Origin: Clostridiales bacterium
GTDB lineage: Bacteria > Bacillota > Clostridia > Lachnospirales > Lachnospiraceae
Assembly (NCBI GenBank): GCA_021204045.1
Contig: JAJQAA010000065.1
Span: forward strand, 28,562 to 92,561
DNA: 64,000 nucleotides
Direction: 5' to 3'
Positions 8,545 to 18,287 of the stretch are shown in pieces. Both the position numbers and the translations under genes were made by a program. Every line of letters starts with the position of its first letter. Within the stretch, counting starts at the first letter, position 1. The notes beneath the pieces were generated by a model that saw only the letters and a list, made by a program, of their open reading frames with translations, ran no database searches and had not been told where the DNA came from.

Positions 8545-8997
8545 TTAAAAATACTTTTTGCTGCCCCAGAGGTTGGCTTTTTTCAGGTCCAGGTATTCGT
8601 TGTAGGCTTTTTCCAGTATTTGTTTTTCATTGGCAAATTTGAGCAAATGGTAGGCCTCATAAAATTTGTAATACCCGGAATCAACGAAATATTCCTCTCG
8701 TTGCGGCTTGCTGTAGTAACTGTCGGCCATCATCAGGTACCAGTGAACGTCTTTCTCCACCATATCCCGCGGAATGCTGAACGAATACGAGCTCTTCCCG
8801 ATATATTTGATGATGGAAGCGTTCACTCCGGACTCTTCCCTGACTTCGCGCAGCGCCATCTCTTTGTATTCCTCACCGGCTTCTACAGTTCCCTTTGGCA
8901 AGACCCAGCCCTCATACTTGTTTTTGTAATTCTTATAGAGCACCAGGAGCTTGCCGCGAAATATTACCACACCCTCACAGCTTGTTGCTTCAATCAT
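8545..8997 (-). CDS. NUDIX hydrolase
   Basis: A 150-aa NUDIX protein whose box starts at PKGTVEAGEEYKEMALREVREESG. The sequence WVLPKGTVEAGE is typical of Ap4A/diadenosine or ADP-ribose type hydrolases, but the substrate is not readable. The C-terminus, after about residue 105, is an alpha-helical extension rich in Tyr and Lys. It is monocistronic, with a good promoter upstream and a terminator downstream. Start chosen at 8997 (MIEATSCEG) with AGGAGGAATTGCA upstream. Confidence 0.9.
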   Translation of the reverse strand: MIEATSCEGVVIFRGKLLVLYKNYKNKYEGWVLPKGTVEAGEEYKEMALREVREESGVNASIIKYIGKSSYSFSIPRDMVEKDVHWYLMMADSYYSKPQREEYFVDSGYYKFYEAYHLLKFANEKQILEKAYNEYLDLKKANLWGSKKYF

Positions 8998-9015
8998 TGC
9001 AATTCCTCCTGATCG

Positions 9016-9033
9016 GCAGCGCGTACGCGCTGC
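9016..9033. repeat. Perfect 18-bp palindrome in the NUDIX leader
   Basis: GCAGCGCGTACGCGCTGC is an uninterrupted palindrome just downstream of the predicted transcription start and about 20 nt before the ATG of the NUDIX gene. It could be an operator or a leader hairpin. Confidence 0.7.
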
Positions 9034-9059
9034 TATGGTGTGTCTCGCAGACTGAACTC

Positions 9060-9088
9060 AGTATAGCGCTTTTTTTACAAAGATGCAA
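9060..9088 (-). promoter_or_regulatory. Sigma-A-type promoter for NUDIX gene
   Basis: On the minus strand TTGCAT (9088-9083), a 17-bp spacer and TATACT (9065-9060). The expected start is near 9053, giving a leader of about 55 nt that contains the 18-bp palindrome. Confidence 0.75.
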
Positions 9089-9092
9089 GATT

Positions 9093-9137
9093 TATGAGAA
9101 AGAATCCCTGCCTGTATGAGAAAGGATTTCCTGCCTG
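9093..9137. repeat. Tandem duplication of a 22/23-bp sequence
   Basis: Copies at 9093-9114 and 9115-9137 share TATGAGAAAG and CCTGCCTG with a few changes between. They lie between the ribF stop and the NUDIX promoter. No function is visible. Confidence 0.75.
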
Positions 9138-9150
9138 GGAACCGCGGCAT

Positions 9151-10074
9151 TTATCTTTGCTGCCACTGCGCCGCGTAACGCTTGTCCCGCTCGATCTGCG
9201 CCCGCAGCTCCTCGATCGAAGCGAATTTCTGTTCCGGCCGCTCAAAATTCAGCAGCTGGACTTCGATATTCTTGCCGTAAAGATCTTCCTCAAGATCAAA
9301 AATAAAGGTCTCCACACCCGCCCGGCTTTCTTTCCCAACCGTCGGCTTACAGCCGATATTTGTGACGCCCCGGTACGTCTTCCCATCCACCAGCACATTC
9401 GACACATAGATGCCGAAGCGCGGCAGATGCTTTTCCGGCGGCGGCTGGATATTGGCTGTCGGGAAACCGAGCGTCGACCCGAGGTGCCTGCCGTGAATCA
9501 CGGTACCGTGAATTGCGTACGGCTCGCCCAGCAGCTCGTTTGCCTTTTCAATATTGCCGCGATCCAGCTCTTCGCGCACATAAGTGCTGCTGATATCGCG
9601 GTGATCGTCCTGCTGTTTCTCGATAATGACGGCACGGTAGCCGTATTTTGGCGCAAGCTCCGCCAAAAGCGCGGCGCTGCCCGAACGCTTGTAGCCAAAA
9701 CCACAGTCCGTACCGGCGACAATCGCCCGCGCCCGCATCTGTCCGACCAGGATCACGGCGACAAAATCCTCCGCCGACATGTGTGCCACCGATGCGTCAA
9801 ACGGGTATTCGATCAGATAGTCAATTCCCATCTTTTCCATGTTGGCGCGGCGCTCCTGGTTGGTCGTGATCACCGTCTGCGGCCTGCCGGTCACGATACC
9901 GGCAGGAGCCATATCGAAGGTGAAAACCGCTGTTTTCAGCCCTTCCTCCCTGCGCAGCCGCAGCATCTCGCGCAGCAGCTTCTGATGCCCGACATGCCGA
10001 CCGTCAAATTTGCCGATCGTGACAACGGTCGGCTCCTCTATTTCAAACTCTCTTGTCCCTGCGATCGTCCGCAT
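9151..10074 (-). CDS. ribF: Bifunctional riboflavin kinase / FAD synthetase
   Basis: This enzyme makes FMN from riboflavin and FAD from FMN. The N-terminal nucleotidyltransferase domain opens with GKFDGRHVGHQK (HxGH motif); the C-terminal flavokinase domain has STLGFPTANIQP and ends with a conserved AQIERDKRYA tail. Its 307 aa is standard. The ATG at 10074 has GGAGG 9 nt upstream and lies inside truB (37-nt overlap). It is the last gene of the rimP-nusA-infB operon, a common place for ribF in Firmicutes. Confidence 0.97.
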   Translation of the reverse strand: MRTIAGTREFEIEEPTVVTIGKFDGRHVGHQKLLREMLRLRREEGLKTAVFTFDMAPAGIVTGRPQTVITTNQERRANMEKMGIDYLIEYPFDASVAHMSAEDFVAVILVGQMRARAIVAGTDCGFGYKRSGSAALLAELAPKYGYRAVIIEKQQDDHRDISSTYVREELDRGNIEKANELLGEPYAIHGTVIHGRHLGSTLGFPTANIQPPPEKHLPRFGIYVSNVLVDGKTYRGVTNIGCKPTVGKESRAGVETFIFDLEEDLYGKNIEVQLLNFERPEQKFASIEELRAQIERDKRYAAQWQQR

Positions 10075-11018
10075 ACCTGGTTGCCTCCAAGAAAAACCTT
10101 CCGCGGCTTATAACGCCGCTTTCCGGCCTCGTAATCATAAATTCCGATAAAATGACCGCAGCTGTCATAGACACGCGCAGCCCGCGGCCACAGATTCCCG
10201 TCGTATGACGTCTCCAAAACTCCGGCGGAAACCGCATCTGTACCCATGTCCGCGAGCTCCGGCGCGAAGGGGTTGCCGTTGTTGACCAGCTTATCGCCCT
10301 GCGGCCGCACGGTAAGCCGCGGCAGATCAGCGAATGCCGCGTCCACGGCCAGTATATGACGCTCCAGATTCCCTCTGTCGCGCAGCGCCTCAATCTCATC
10401 CAGGCGCAGACTGTCCGCCAGCGCAAAACTGCCCACACGCGTGCGCAGCAAATATTCCATACAGCCGCCGCAACCAAGGGTTTCCCCGATGTCGTGGCAA
10501 AGCGTACGGATATACGTGCCCTTTGAGCAGGAAACCGTCATCGTCACCCGAGGCAGCTCAATTCCATCAATCTGAATATCCGAAATTTCCACTTCCCGCG
10601 CCTCGCGCGCGACTTCCTTCCCGGCCCGCGCCAGCTCATAGAGCTTTTTGCCGTTGACCTTCCGTGCCGAGTACATGGGCGGAATCTGCATATATTTCCC
10701 GACAAATCCCGAAATCACGGCGCACACCTGTGCTTCCTGCACCTCAACCGGACATTCGCGAAGCGTCCTGCCGGTCGTATCCTGCGTATCGGTCTCCCGT
10801 CCCAGAAGCAGCACCGCACGATAAGTCTTTGATTTGTCGGTCAGCAGATCACACAGCTTCGTAGCCTGCCCCAGACAGACCGGGAGCACGCCCTCCGCCT
10901 CCGGGTCAAGCGTCCCCGTATGGCCGATTTTTTTCATGCGAAGGATCCCGCGCAGCCGCGCGACCACATCGTGGGAGGTGTAGCCCTTCTCTTTGTACAC
11001 GTTGAGAATGCCGTCCAT
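10038..11018 (-). CDS. truB: tRNA pseudouridine-55 synthase
   Basis: TruB makes pseudouridine 55 in the T-loop of tRNAs. The catalytic Asp is in HTGTLDPEAEGVLPVCLG; other landmarks are GILNVYKEKGYTSHDVV at the start and CSKGTYIRTLCHDIG. Start is the ATG at 11018, which overlaps the nrnA stop as TGATG, implying translational coupling; a longer frame to 11102 runs inside nrnA and is not credible. The 326 aa includes a C-terminal PUA-like part. Confidence 0.96.
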   Translation of the reverse strand: MDGILNVYKEKGYTSHDVVARLRGILRMKKIGHTGTLDPEAEGVLPVCLGQATKLCDLLTDKSKTYRAVLLLGRETDTQDTTGRTLRECPVEVQEAQVCAVISGFVGKYMQIPPMYSARKVNGKKLYELARAGKEVAREAREVEISDIQIDGIELPRVTMTVSCSKGTYIRTLCHDIGETLGCGGCMEYLLRTRVGSFALADSLRLDEIEALRDRGNLERHILAVDAAFADLPRLTVRPQGDKLVNNGNPFAPELADMGTDAVSAGVLETSYDGNLWPRAARVYDSCGHFIGIYDYEAGKRRYKPRKVFLGGNQVCGRSQGQESLK

Positions 11019-11980
11019 CACGCCTCCCCATCGGACAGCTGTTTTGCGATATGCAGCGAGAGGTTGTTGATCACATCGTACACGCTGCCGTTCATCGTGC
11101 ACCCGGCCGCGCGCACATGGCCGCCCCCGCCAAAATAGGCGGCAACCTTGCTGACGTCAACCCGGTTATTGGAACGCATGCTGACCTTATGTACATGGCT
11201 CTCGATCTCGTGGAGGAAAATCGCGCACTCCACGCCCTCCGTGACCCGCAGCTGGTCAACAATGCCGTCCAGGTCAGAACTTTCCACGCCGTAAAATTTC
11301 ACATCCTTCAGGCGCACGGCGCTGAAAATACACAGGCCGTCCATAAACATCACACTCTCCATCAGCGCGCGCCCGAGAATCTGGTTCTGCAGATACGTCT
11401 TCCGGTAAAATCCATCGTCAATGATACGGGAAAAGTCAATGCCCTTAGCCATCATCCGCCCGGCAACCCGCATCGTGTTTTCCGTCGTATTGCTGTTTTT
11501 GAACACATTGGTATCGTGGAGAATTCCCGTATAAAGACATTCTGCTACGTCTTTGCCGATCTTCTCATCCTCGAGCGATGCGTAAAGCACCTCGCAGCAT
11601 GAGCTGGCGTCGGCGCGGATGTCATTGTACTCCGCGTATCCCGGATTGGTAATATGATGATCCAGGCAGATGCTGTGTGTCGCCCCGTGAAAATAGACGC
11701 CGAAATCGCCCAGCCGCTCCTCGTCCGAGCTGTCCAGGCAAACGCACAGGTCGTAGACCTGGCCTGTGCCCGGATCCTGGCTGATCTCATCAAAATGCTT
11801 CAGATAATGAAACCGCTCCGGCGGTTTTTCCAGATAGACCCGGACGCTCTTTTCCGGATACTGTTCCGTTATATATCCCAATGCCGCCAGACAGGAACCC
11901 ACACAGTCCCCGTCCGGACGCACATGACCGAGAATGGCGATCGTCTGCGCATCCCGGACCATCTCCATCAGTTTGCTCAT
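11018..11980 (-). CDS. nrnA: DHH-DHHA1 phosphoesterase, NrnA-like oligoribonuclease/pAp phosphatase
   Basis: It degrades short oligoribonucleotides and/or dephosphorylates pAp. The DHH domain has GHVRPDGDCVGS, LDSSDEERLGD and the signature LDHHITN; the C-terminal DHHA1 domain has SMRSNNRVDVSKVAAYFGGGGHVRAAG. Start MSKLMEMVRDA at 11980 follows GAGGTGG; an upstream ATG at 12037 would overlap rbfA. It sits between rbfA and truB, the usual NrnA position in this operon. Confidence 0.93.
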   Translation of the reverse strand: MSKLMEMVRDAQTIAILGHVRPDGDCVGSCLAALGYITEQYPEKSVRVYLEKPPERFHYLKHFDEISQDPGTGQVYDLCVCLDSSDEERLGDFGVYFHGATHSICLDHHITNPGYAEYNDIRADASSCCEVLYASLEDEKIGKDVAECLYTGILHDTNVFKNSNTTENTMRVAGRMMAKGIDFSRIIDDGFYRKTYLQNQILGRALMESVMFMDGLCIFSAVRLKDVKFYGVESSDLDGIVDQLRVTEGVECAIFLHEIESHVHKVSMRSNNRVDVSKVAAYFGGGGHVRAAGCTMNGSVYDVINNLSLHIAKQLSDGEA

Positions 11981-11990
11981 GCACGCCACC

Positions 11991-12371
11991 TCATTCTTCC
12001 TCTGCATCATCGTGCAGATCCTTCGTGACCTCGTCAATCAACCGCGTCATATTGACGCCGTACGCGATCGACTGGTCATGAAGGAACGTCAGTTCCGGCG
12101 TATTGCGCAGGTTGACGCGGCGCGCCAGCTCGCGCCGGATAAAACCGGAAGCGCGAAGCAGCCCCTCAAAAGCGGCTGCGGCCGCCTCGTCGCTGCCGAG
12201 CGTGCTGATATGGACCTTACAATATTTCAGATCCGGCGTCACCTCCGCCGAGGTAACGCTGACCATCGCCCCCGCGACCCGCGGGTCCTTGATCTGTGTA
12301 CGGATAATCTCACTCAGCTCACGCTGCACTTCCATGTTGATTCTTGTATTTTTAACGCTGTTTTTCCGCAT
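11991..12371 (-). CDS. rbfA: Ribosome-binding factor A
   Basis: A small KH-fold protein that helps mature the 30S subunit (16S 5' end). 126 aa with the family pattern RINMEVQRELSEIIRTQIKDPRV and VTSAEVTPDLKYCKVHISTLG. The ATG is preceded by AAAGGA. It follows infB by 21 nt, as is usual. Confidence 0.96.
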   Translation of the reverse strand: MRKNSVKNTRINMEVQRELSEIIRTQIKDPRVAGAMVSVTSAEVTPDLKYCKVHISTLGSDEAAAAAFEGLLRASGFIRRELARRVNLRNTPELTFLHDQSIAYGVNMTRLIDEVTKDLHDDAEEE

Positions 12372-12392
12372 AAAATTCCTTTCATTGATCGG

Positions 12393-15300
12393 TTAGCGCG
12401 GCACCTCAACCATCATATAAGCCTCAATCGCGTCGTCCTCCTGGAGATCGTTGAACTTATCAAAGACCAGGCCGCACTCATAACCGGCCGCGACCTCCTT
12501 GGCGTCGTCCTTGAAGCGCTTGAGCGATACCAAAGCGCCGTCAAACAACTGCTCTCCGGCGCGGCTCACGCGGCAGGAGCAGCCGCGCTGCAGCTTGCCG
12601 TCCAGCACATAAGAACCCGCGATTGTACCAACGCCGGACGCCTTGAATGTCTGACGCACAACGGCATGGCCGATAACCTGCTCCTCGTAGACCGGATCGA
12701 GCATCCCCTTCATGGCCGCCTCGACGTCCTCGATCGCCTGATAAATGACACGGTACAGGCGCATATCTACTTTTTCCTGCTCGGCGACCGACTTCGCTGT
12801 CGCGTCCGGCCGCACGTTGAAGCCAATAATGATCGCGTTCGACGCGGACGCCAACGAAACATCGGACTCGTTGATCGCGCCGACGCCGCCGTGAATCACC
12901 TTGACGACAACCTCCTCGTTGGACAGCTTGAGCAGGCTCGTCTTTACCGCCTCGACTGAACCCTGCACATCCGCCTTGACGATAATCGGCAGTTCCTTGA
13001 CGTTGCCCGCCTTGATCTGGCTGAACAGATCGTCCAGCGACAGCTTGGATTTCGTCTCCTCGAGCAGACGGTTCTTGCCCTCTGCGATAAAGGTCTCGGC
13101 GTAGCTTCTCGCTTCCTTCTCGTTTTCTACAGCGATGATCACATCGCCGGCGCCCGGCACATCGTTCAGGCCAAGTACCTCGACCGGCGTCGACGGTCCG
13201 GCCTCCTTCACACGGCGGCCCTTGTCGTCCATCATCGCGCGTACCTTACCATAACATGCTCCGACCGTGACATTATCACCGACATGCAGCGTACCCTTCT
13301 GGACGAGGATCGTTGCCACCGGGCCCTTGCCCTTGTCAAGCTCCGCCTCGATCACCAGGCCGCGGCAGCGGCGGTTCGGATTGGCCTTCAGCTCCTTGAC
13401 CTCCGCAGTCAGCAGGATCATCTCCAGCAGCTCCGGAATGCCTTCCTTCGTGTGCGCGGACACCGGAACAAAAATCGTACTGCCGCCCCAGTCTTCGGGA
13501 ACCAGCTCATACTCGGTCAGCTCCTGCTTCACGCGCTCCACATTCGCACTCGGTTTATCAATCTTGTTGATCGCGACGATAATCTCCACCCCGGCCGCCT
13601 TGGCGTGGTTGATGGCCTCGATCGTCTGCGGCATCACGCCGTCATCCGCCGCAACAACGAGAATCGCGATATCCGTAGACTGTGCGCCGCGCATACGCAT
13701 GGCCGTGAACGCCTCATGGCCCGGCGTATCGAGGAAGGTGATTTTCTGTCCATTGATTTCCACCGTATAAGCGCCGATGTGCTGGGTAATGCCGCCCGCT
13801 TCGTGCGAGGTCACGTTCGTGGAACGGATCGCGTCGAGCAGCGACGTCTTACCATGATCGACATGACCCATGACGCAGACCACCGGCGGTCTCGGGATCA
13901 TGTCGTTCTCGTCCTCTTCCTCTTCCTTAAGAAGCTCGGCGATCACATCGACCTTCTCCTCCTTCTCACAGAGGATCTCATATTCCATGGCAATCTCCTC
14001 CGCCTTCTCAAAATCGATATCGGAGTTCATCGTCACAATCTGTCCCTGCAGGAACAGCTTCTTGATAATCGCGGAGGGCTGCAGCTTCATCTTGTCAGCC
14101 AGCTCCTTGATCGTCAGAGTCTCCGGGATCGTGATCACCTTGATCGTCTCCTCGGCTTTCTGCTCAGACTGCTTCTGCGGCATGATGAACGGATGCTTCG
14201 ACACCTTGCCGCCCTTATTTCTCGGACCGTCCTCGTTGCTGTTGCGTTTATTGTAACGGTCGTTTTTATAGTTATTGTTGTTGCTCTTGCGGTTGCTCGT
14301 CGGCTTGGCCTGCAGCTGCGTATCAAAGCTCTTGGAGCCGCCGTCTCTCTGACCAGGACGGCTTCCTCCGCGCCCGGCGCCGAAACCGCCGCCCTGGCCG
14401 GTCCGGTTTCCAAAACCGCCCGGTCTTCCCTGGCCGCTCTGGCCACTCCGGTTCCCATAGCTGCCCTGGCCACTCTGGCCGCTCCGGTTCCCATAGCTGC
14501 CCTGGCCACCCTGGCCGGTCCGGTTCCCGTAGCCTCCCTGACCACTCTGGCCGCCACGATTCCCGTAGCTACCCTGACCGCCCTGGCCGCCGCGGTTCCC
14601 GTAGCTGCCCTGGCCGCCGCGATTCCCGTAGCTTCCCTGGCCACCTTGACCACTACGGTTCTCATAGCTTCCCTGACCGCCCTGACCACTGCGGTTCCCG
14701 TAGCTTCCCTGACCGCTCTGGTCGCTTCGATTTCCGTAGTTGCCCTGACTGCCCTGGCCGCTGCGATTTCCGTAGCTTCCCTGGCCACTCTGGCCGCTTC
14801 GATTTCCGTAGCTTCCCTGACCACTCTGGCCACTGCGATTTCCGTAGCTTCCCTGGCCGCTCCGGTTCCCGTAGCTGCCCTGGCTCTGGCCATTCCGGTC
14901 GCGATTATCCCGGTATGGCTGCCCCTGGGTACGATCCGCGCCCTGCGGCCGATTCAGGGAAGACTGCTGAGAACGCTGTGTTTCCGACGATGATGCTACC
15001 GCACGCGTGCTTCCCTGCGCCGCAGTTTCCGGGCGCGCACTTCCCTGTACGGATACAGCCGGATTTGCAGTTCCCTGCGTCGGTGCAGCCGGACGTGCAC
15101 TTTCCTGTGCCGGTGCCACCGGACGTGCAACTCCCTGTGTCGGTGCCGTCGGACGTACGCTTCCCTGCGCCGCTGTCGCCGGACGTACACTTCCCTGTCC
15201 CGCGTTTGCCGGACGCGCACTTCCCTGCGCCGCTGTTCCGATCCCGCCTGCCTGCGGGCGAACTCCCTGCTGTCCCTGCAGACGACTCTGGCCCTGCGGG

Positions 15301-15761
15301 CGTTGCGATCGCTGCTGAGAATTTTGCGGACGGTACACAGCTACCATCTTCTTCTTCGGCGCCGTACCCGCGGCGGCACCATTCCCCGTTGCTCCGCTGC
15401 TCGGCGCGGCCGACGCGGATGCCGCCGATGTGGGTGCTGCAGACGCAGCCGGACGGCTGCCTGTACCTGCCTGCGCAGTCGCCGCCGCACGCGCTGTGCC
15501 GGACGACTGCGTGGACGATCCCGTCTGAATGGAAGATGCCGGGCGTACTGCTCCGGATGCCGAAGCAGAAACTCCCGCTGATACCGGCCGCGCCGCCGGT
15601 TTTACCGCTCCCGCTCCGCTAAGCGTCCGCTTCACAATGCCGATCTGTTCTGTGCTGATGCTCGACGAATGGGTCTTCACATCCTGATTCTGTTTCTGTA
15701 ATATATCCAAAATTTCTTTACTGGTTTTTCCCAGCTCCTTCGCAAGCTCATTTACTCTCAT
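12393..15761 (-). CDS. infB: Translation initiation factor IF-2 with long Gly/Asn/Arg/Ser/Gln repeat region
   Basis: IF-2 delivers initiator tRNA to the 30S subunit. The IF2N domain is at residues 1-50 ([18 protein letters not shown]). A Pro/Ala/Ser/Thr/Gln-rich stretch (about 52-285) with QGSARP-like repeats is followed by an RGG/YGN-type repeat tract (about 290-470), a second IF2N domain (about 545-605), the G domain (GHVDHGKT near 632, DTPGHEA, NKID) and domains II-IV. At 1122 aa it is well above the usual size because of the linker. Start ATG 15761 is chosen over GTG 15767 because GGAGGT is 7 nt from the ATG but only 1 nt from the GTG. Confidence 0.97.
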   Translation of the reverse strand: MRVNELAKELGKTSKEILDILQKQNQDVKTHSSSISTEQIGIVKRTLSGAGAVKPAARPVSAGVSASASGAVRPASSIQTGSSTQSSGTARAAATAQAGTGSRPAASAAPTSAASASAAPSSGATGNGAAAGTAPKKKMVAVYRPQNSQQRSQRPQGQSRLQGQQGVRPQAGGIGTAAQGSARPANAGQGSVRPATAAQGSVRPTAPTQGVARPVAPAQESARPAAPTQGTANPAVSVQGSARPETAAQGSTRAVASSSETQRSQQSSLNRPQGADRTQGQPYRDNRDRNGQSQGSYGNRSGQGSYGNRSGQSGQGSYGNRSGQSGQGSYGNRSGQGSQGNYGNRSDQSGQGSYGNRSGQGGQGSYENRSGQGGQGSYGNRGGQGSYGNRGGQGGQGSYGNRGGQSGQGGYGNRTGQGGQGSYGNRSGQSGQGSYGNRSGQSGQGRPGGFGNRTGQGGGFGAGRGGSRPGQRDGGSKSFDTQLQAKPTSNRKSNNNNYKNDRYNKRNSNEDGPRNKGGKVSKHPFIMPQKQSEQKAEETIKVITIPETLTIKELADKMKLQPSAIIKKLFLQGQIVTMNSDIDFEKAEEIAMEYEILCEKEEKVDVIAELLKEEEEDENDMIPRPPVVCVMGHVDHGKTSLLDAIRSTNVTSHEAGGITQHIGAYTVEINGQKITFLDTPGHEAFTAMRMRGAQSTDIAILVVAADDGVMPQTIEAINHAKAAGVEIIVAINKIDKPSANVERVKQELTEYELVPEDWGGSTIFVPVSAHTKEGIPELLEMILLTAEVKELKANPNRRCRGLVIEAELDKGKGPVATILVQKGTLHVGDNVTVGACYGKVRAMMDDKGRRVKEAGPSTPVEVLGLNDVPGAGDVIIAVENEKEARSYAETFIAEGKNRLLEETKSKLSLDDLFSQIKAGNVKELPIIVKADVQGSVEAVKTSLLKLSNEEVVVKVIHGGVGAINESDVSLASASNAIIIGFNVRPDATAKSVAEQEKVDMRLYRVIYQAIEDVEAAMKGMLDPVYEEQVIGHAVVRQTFKASGVGTIAGSYVLDGKLQRGCSCRVSRAGEQLFDGALVSLKRFKDDAKEVAAGYECGLVFDKFNDLQEDDAIEAYMMVEVPR
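14429..14892 (-). repeat. Degenerate tandem repeats inside infB
   Basis: Units of about 24-36 bp encode variants of SGQGSYGNR and GGQGSYGNR. The tract keeps the infB frame and accounts for much of the extra length of IF-2. Repeats are imperfect at third-codon positions, which suggests selection on the peptide and not only recent slippage. Confidence 0.9.
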
Positions 15762-16083
15762 ACTCACTACCTCCGATCATATTCATTTGTTTCACGATTT
15801 CCGCAGCCAGCCCTTCATCCTTCACTGCAAGAGACGCTCGCATCTCCTTGCCCATCGCATGACCGAGCTCATCTTTATTTCCGAAATAATATACAGGGAT
15901 CTGATAGTAAGTACACATTTCGGTGAAATGCTTTCTGGTGTTGGCCGAGGCTTCCTCCGACACAATCACCAGCCGGGCTTTCCTCTCCTTCACCGCTTTT
16001 TCTGTAGAAAATTCTCCGCTTGCCGTCCGGCCCGCTTTCGTCGCCAGACCGATCAGGCTGAAGATCTTCTGCCTGTTATCCAA
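15748..16083 (-). CDS. L7Ae/L30e family RNA-binding protein (YlxQ-like)
   Basis: A 111-aa L7Ae-type kink-turn RNA-binding protein, found in Firmicutes between rnpM and infB. Seen: [19 protein letters not shown] and [17 protein letters not shown] chose a TTG start at 16083 (giving [12 protein letters not shown]), which overlaps the rnpM stop and has GGAG just upstream; an ATG at 16113 is possible but would add ten poorly conserved residues. The end overlaps infB by 14 nt. Confidence 0.85.
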   Translation of the reverse strand: MDNRQKIFSLIGLATKAGRTASGEFSTEKAVKERKARLVIVSEEASANTRKHFTEMCTYYQIPVYYFGNKDELGHAMGKEMRASLAVKDEGLAAEIVKQMNMIGGSEYESK

Positions 16084-16345
16084 GCTGCTCCATCTCCTTT
16101 TCCAACGCCTCATAAACCTCTTTGGGAATCGCCATCTTAAACGAACGATCCAGCCCCTTCGTCCGGACGGCTTTCCGAAAGCACTCCATCGAAGGACACA
16201 GATACGCGCCCCGCCCGTTTTTGCGGCCGGTGGCGTCCACCGTAAATTCGCCCTCTGGAGTCTTCAGAATCCGAAGCATCTCCTTTTTATTTTTCATTTC
16301 ACCGCAGCCGACGCACTGCCGTCTGGGAATTTTTTTAACGCCCAC
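16076..16345 (-). CDS. rnpM: YlxR/RnpM family (DUF448) RNA-binding protein
   Basis: An 89-aa YlxR-type protein; in Bacillus this family binds and modulates RNase P. The hallmark KKIPRRQCVGCGEMKNKKEMLRI is at the N-terminus and GRGAYLCPSMECFRKA follows. It lies between nusA and ylxQ, its standard place. Confidence 0.93.
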   Translation of the reverse strand: MGVKKIPRRQCVGCGEMKNKKEMLRILKTPEGEFTVDATGRKNGRGAYLCPSMECFRKAVRTKGLDRSFKMAIPKEVYEALEKEMEQLG

Positions 16346-16388
16346 TTCTCCACATCCTGTCTGTCATTTCGTTAATCAACCCGCTGTC

Positions 16389-17561
16389 TTACTGCATACT
16401 GTCCTGCTCATCGTAATTTTCCGGAAGGTAGTCATTTTCTGACGCCGAAATTTCAAAATCTGCCTGGAAATCATCATACACGCCTTCCTCCTGGTAATCG
16501 ATTCCCATCTGCTCAAACAGACCCATCTCGCGCGCCTGCGTCTCACTCTTAATATCAATCTTATAACCGGTCAGCTTCGCGGCCAGACGGGCATTCTGGC
16601 CCTCCTTGCCGATCGCCAGCGAAAGCTGATAATCGGGTACGATCACCTGTGCCTCGCGGCTCTCCTCATCCGCGACCACGCAGATCACCTTGGCCGGGCT
16701 TAACGCGTTCTCAATCAGGAACGCTGCGTTCTCATTCCATGTAATGATATCAATCTTCTCTCCACGGAGTTCATTGACAACCGCATTCACACGCGCGCCA
16801 TTCATACCCACGCACGCGCCGACCGGATCGACGTTCGGATCATTGGAACTGACCGCCATCTTGGTGCGGGAACCGGCTTCCCTGGCGATCGCCCGGATCT
16901 CCACGGTACCGTCCCGGACCTCCGTCACTTCCTCCTCAAACAGCCGCTTGACCAGCTCCGGGTGCGTACGCGACACGGAAATGCGCGGTCCCTTCGGGGT
17001 ATCCTTGACTTCGAGCACAAACACCTTGATGCGCTCGGTCGGCCGGAAATTCTCTCCCTTTACCTGCTCCGCCTCGTTGAGGATCGCGTCCGCGCGGCCG
17101 AGATTGATGCTGATATTGCGTCCGAAATAACGCTGCACCACGCCGGTAACCACATCCCGCTCCTTGCGGTACCATTCGTTGAACTGCATGCTCCGCTCCT
17201 CTTCGCGGATCTTCTGCAGGATAACGTTTTTCGCGTTCTGCGTGGCGATACGGCCGAACGATTTCGATTCGATCGGAACACGGACAATATCGCCGATCTC
17301 ATACTTGGAATCTTTCCCTCTGGCTTCCTCCAGGCTGATCTGCAGAGCCGGATCTTCAACCTCCTCAACGACCTCGCGCTCCGCGTAGACGGAAAAGTCG
17401 CCGGTATCCGGGTCGATGTTTACCCGCACATTGTCCGACTTGCCGAAATGGTTCTTGCAGGCGGTCAGCAGCGAATTTTCAATCGCTTCGATCAGCGTCG
17501 ATTTGCTGATGTTTTTCTCCTTCTCCAGAAGCTCCAGCGCCTCGATCAGTTCCTTATTCAT
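16389..17561 (-). CDS. nusA: Transcription termination/antitermination factor NusA
   Basis: NusA binds RNA polymerase and nascent RNA. The N-terminal RNAP-binding domain is at residues 1-125, followed by S1 (about 130-200) and two KH domains (SSNDPNVDPVGACVGMNGARV; LAIGKEGQNARLAAKLTGYKIDI). The 390 aa ends in an acidic tail and lacks the extra C-terminal AR repeats of Proteobacteria. AGGAGG precedes the ATG. It follows rimP by 26 nt. Confidence 0.97.
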   Translation of the reverse strand: MNKELIEALELLEKEKNISKSTLIEAIENSLLTACKNHFGKSDNVRVNIDPDTGDFSVYAEREVVEEVEDPALQISLEEARGKDSKYEIGDIVRVPIESKSFGRIATQNAKNVILQKIREEERSMQFNEWYRKERDVVTGVVQRYFGRNISINLGRADAILNEAEQVKGENFRPTERIKVFVLEVKDTPKGPRISVSRTHPELVKRLFEEEVTEVRDGTVEIRAIAREAGSRTKMAVSSNDPNVDPVGACVGMNGARVNAVVNELRGEKIDIITWNENAAFLIENALSPAKVICVVADEESREAQVIVPDYQLSLAIGKEGQNARLAAKLTGYKIDIKSETQAREMGLFEQMGIDYQEEGVYDDFQADFEISASENDYLPENYDEQDSMQ

Positions 17562-17587
17562 AATATTTTCCTCCTAAATCCTTTCGT

Positions 17588-18055
17588 TTAAAAATCGAAC
17601 GCCAGCCGGATCAGAGCGATCTGGGCGCGGGAAAACTTACGCTCACTCCCGTCCTCAAGCTCAATCGTCACATCCGCCGCATCGTAGGCCTTCAGAATAC
17701 CGGTGTACTCTCTGGAGCCGTCCTGCGGCGCATAAAGACGTATTTTGACTTCATCGCCGAGACTGCGCGCAAAATCCTTATCCTTTTTAAGCGGTCGGCC
17801 AAGCCCGGGTGAGCTGACTTCCATGATATAGCTCTCCTCGATAAAATCCTCCGCGTCAAGCCAATCGCTGAATTGCCGGCTGATCATCTCGCAGTCGTCC
17901 ACCGTGATCCCGCCCGCTTTATCAATGTAAGCGCGCAGGTACCAGCTTCCGCCTTCTTTTACATATTCTACGTCAACCAGCTCAAAACCATGTTTTTCCA
18001 TCAGCGGCAGCAGGAACTGCTCCGCTCTTGTCTCGTAGGTTTCTTTCCTTGTCAT
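17588..18055 (-). CDS. rimP: Ribosome maturation factor RimP
   Basis: RimP assists 30S assembly and is the first gene of this operon. Seen: GFELVDVEYVKEGGSWYLRAYIDKAGGITVDDCE and YIMEVSSPGLGRPLKKDKDF, then an SH3-like C-terminal domain. 155 aa. The ATG follows GAGGTGAGAAA. Upstream is a leader of about 250 nt with strong inverted repeats. Confidence 0.96.
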   Translation of the reverse strand: MTRKETYETRAEQFLLPLMEKHGFELVDVEYVKEGGSWYLRAYIDKAGGITVDDCEMISRQFSDWLDAEDFIEESYIMEVSSPGLGRPLKKDKDFARSLGDEVKIRLYAPQDGSREYTGILKAYDAADVTIELEDGSERKFSRAQIALIRLAFDF

Positions 18056-18093
18056 TTTCTCACCTCGATTCCTTTATACAAAAGACTGACTCC

Positions 18094-18247
18094 TTACGAT
18101 TTGCGGCTGCCGCCTTCATTCGCAATCTTCGATTGCTCATGAACGACGGGTGACTGCTTCGCAGTCACTCGGGAAACACCGGAACTGGCGCTTACGAGCA
18201 AGCTCGACGCGGCAGTTCCGGTGTTTCCCGCCAGCCGCAAATCGTAA
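18094..18247 (-). promoter_or_regulatory. Structured leader element before rimP (nested inverted repeats)
   Basis: The outer arms are 16-bp perfect inverted repeats (18094-18109 with 18232-18247). Inside are a 17-bp perfect pair (18171-18187 with 18213-18229) that itself encloses CGAGC-AA-GCTCG (18195-18206), an 8-bp stem with a 3-nt loop (18150-18168) and a 6-bp stem with a 3-nt loop (18122-18136). Folded, it makes a closed multi-branch structure. It lies in the transcribed leader of the rimP operon, ending 39 nt before the rimP start. It may be a cis-acting RNA or an inserted palindromic repeat; the sequence does not decide. Confidence 0.8.
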
Positions 18248-18261
18248 CCCTATACCGCAAA

Positions 18262-18287
18262 TAAGAGTGGCCGTCAAGCCACTCTTA
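18262..18287. other. 10-bp perfect hairpin in rimP leader
   Basis: TAAGAGTGGC and GCCACTCTTA flank a 6-nt loop. On the minus strand it is followed by TTTGCGG, a weak T run, so it may be an attenuator for the operon or the end of the DUF4143 ATPase transcript. On the plus strand CCTTTTTG follows further on. Confidence 0.6.

Noticed and set aside
14429..14892. CRISPR-like regular repeats
   Set aside because: Units are in frame with infB, imperfect and without unique spacers.
13284..14993. A 569-codon plus-strand frame and repetitive minus frames across infB
   Set aside because: Translations are Leu/Ala/Val repeats mirroring the infB repeat tract in other frames; infB itself is certain.
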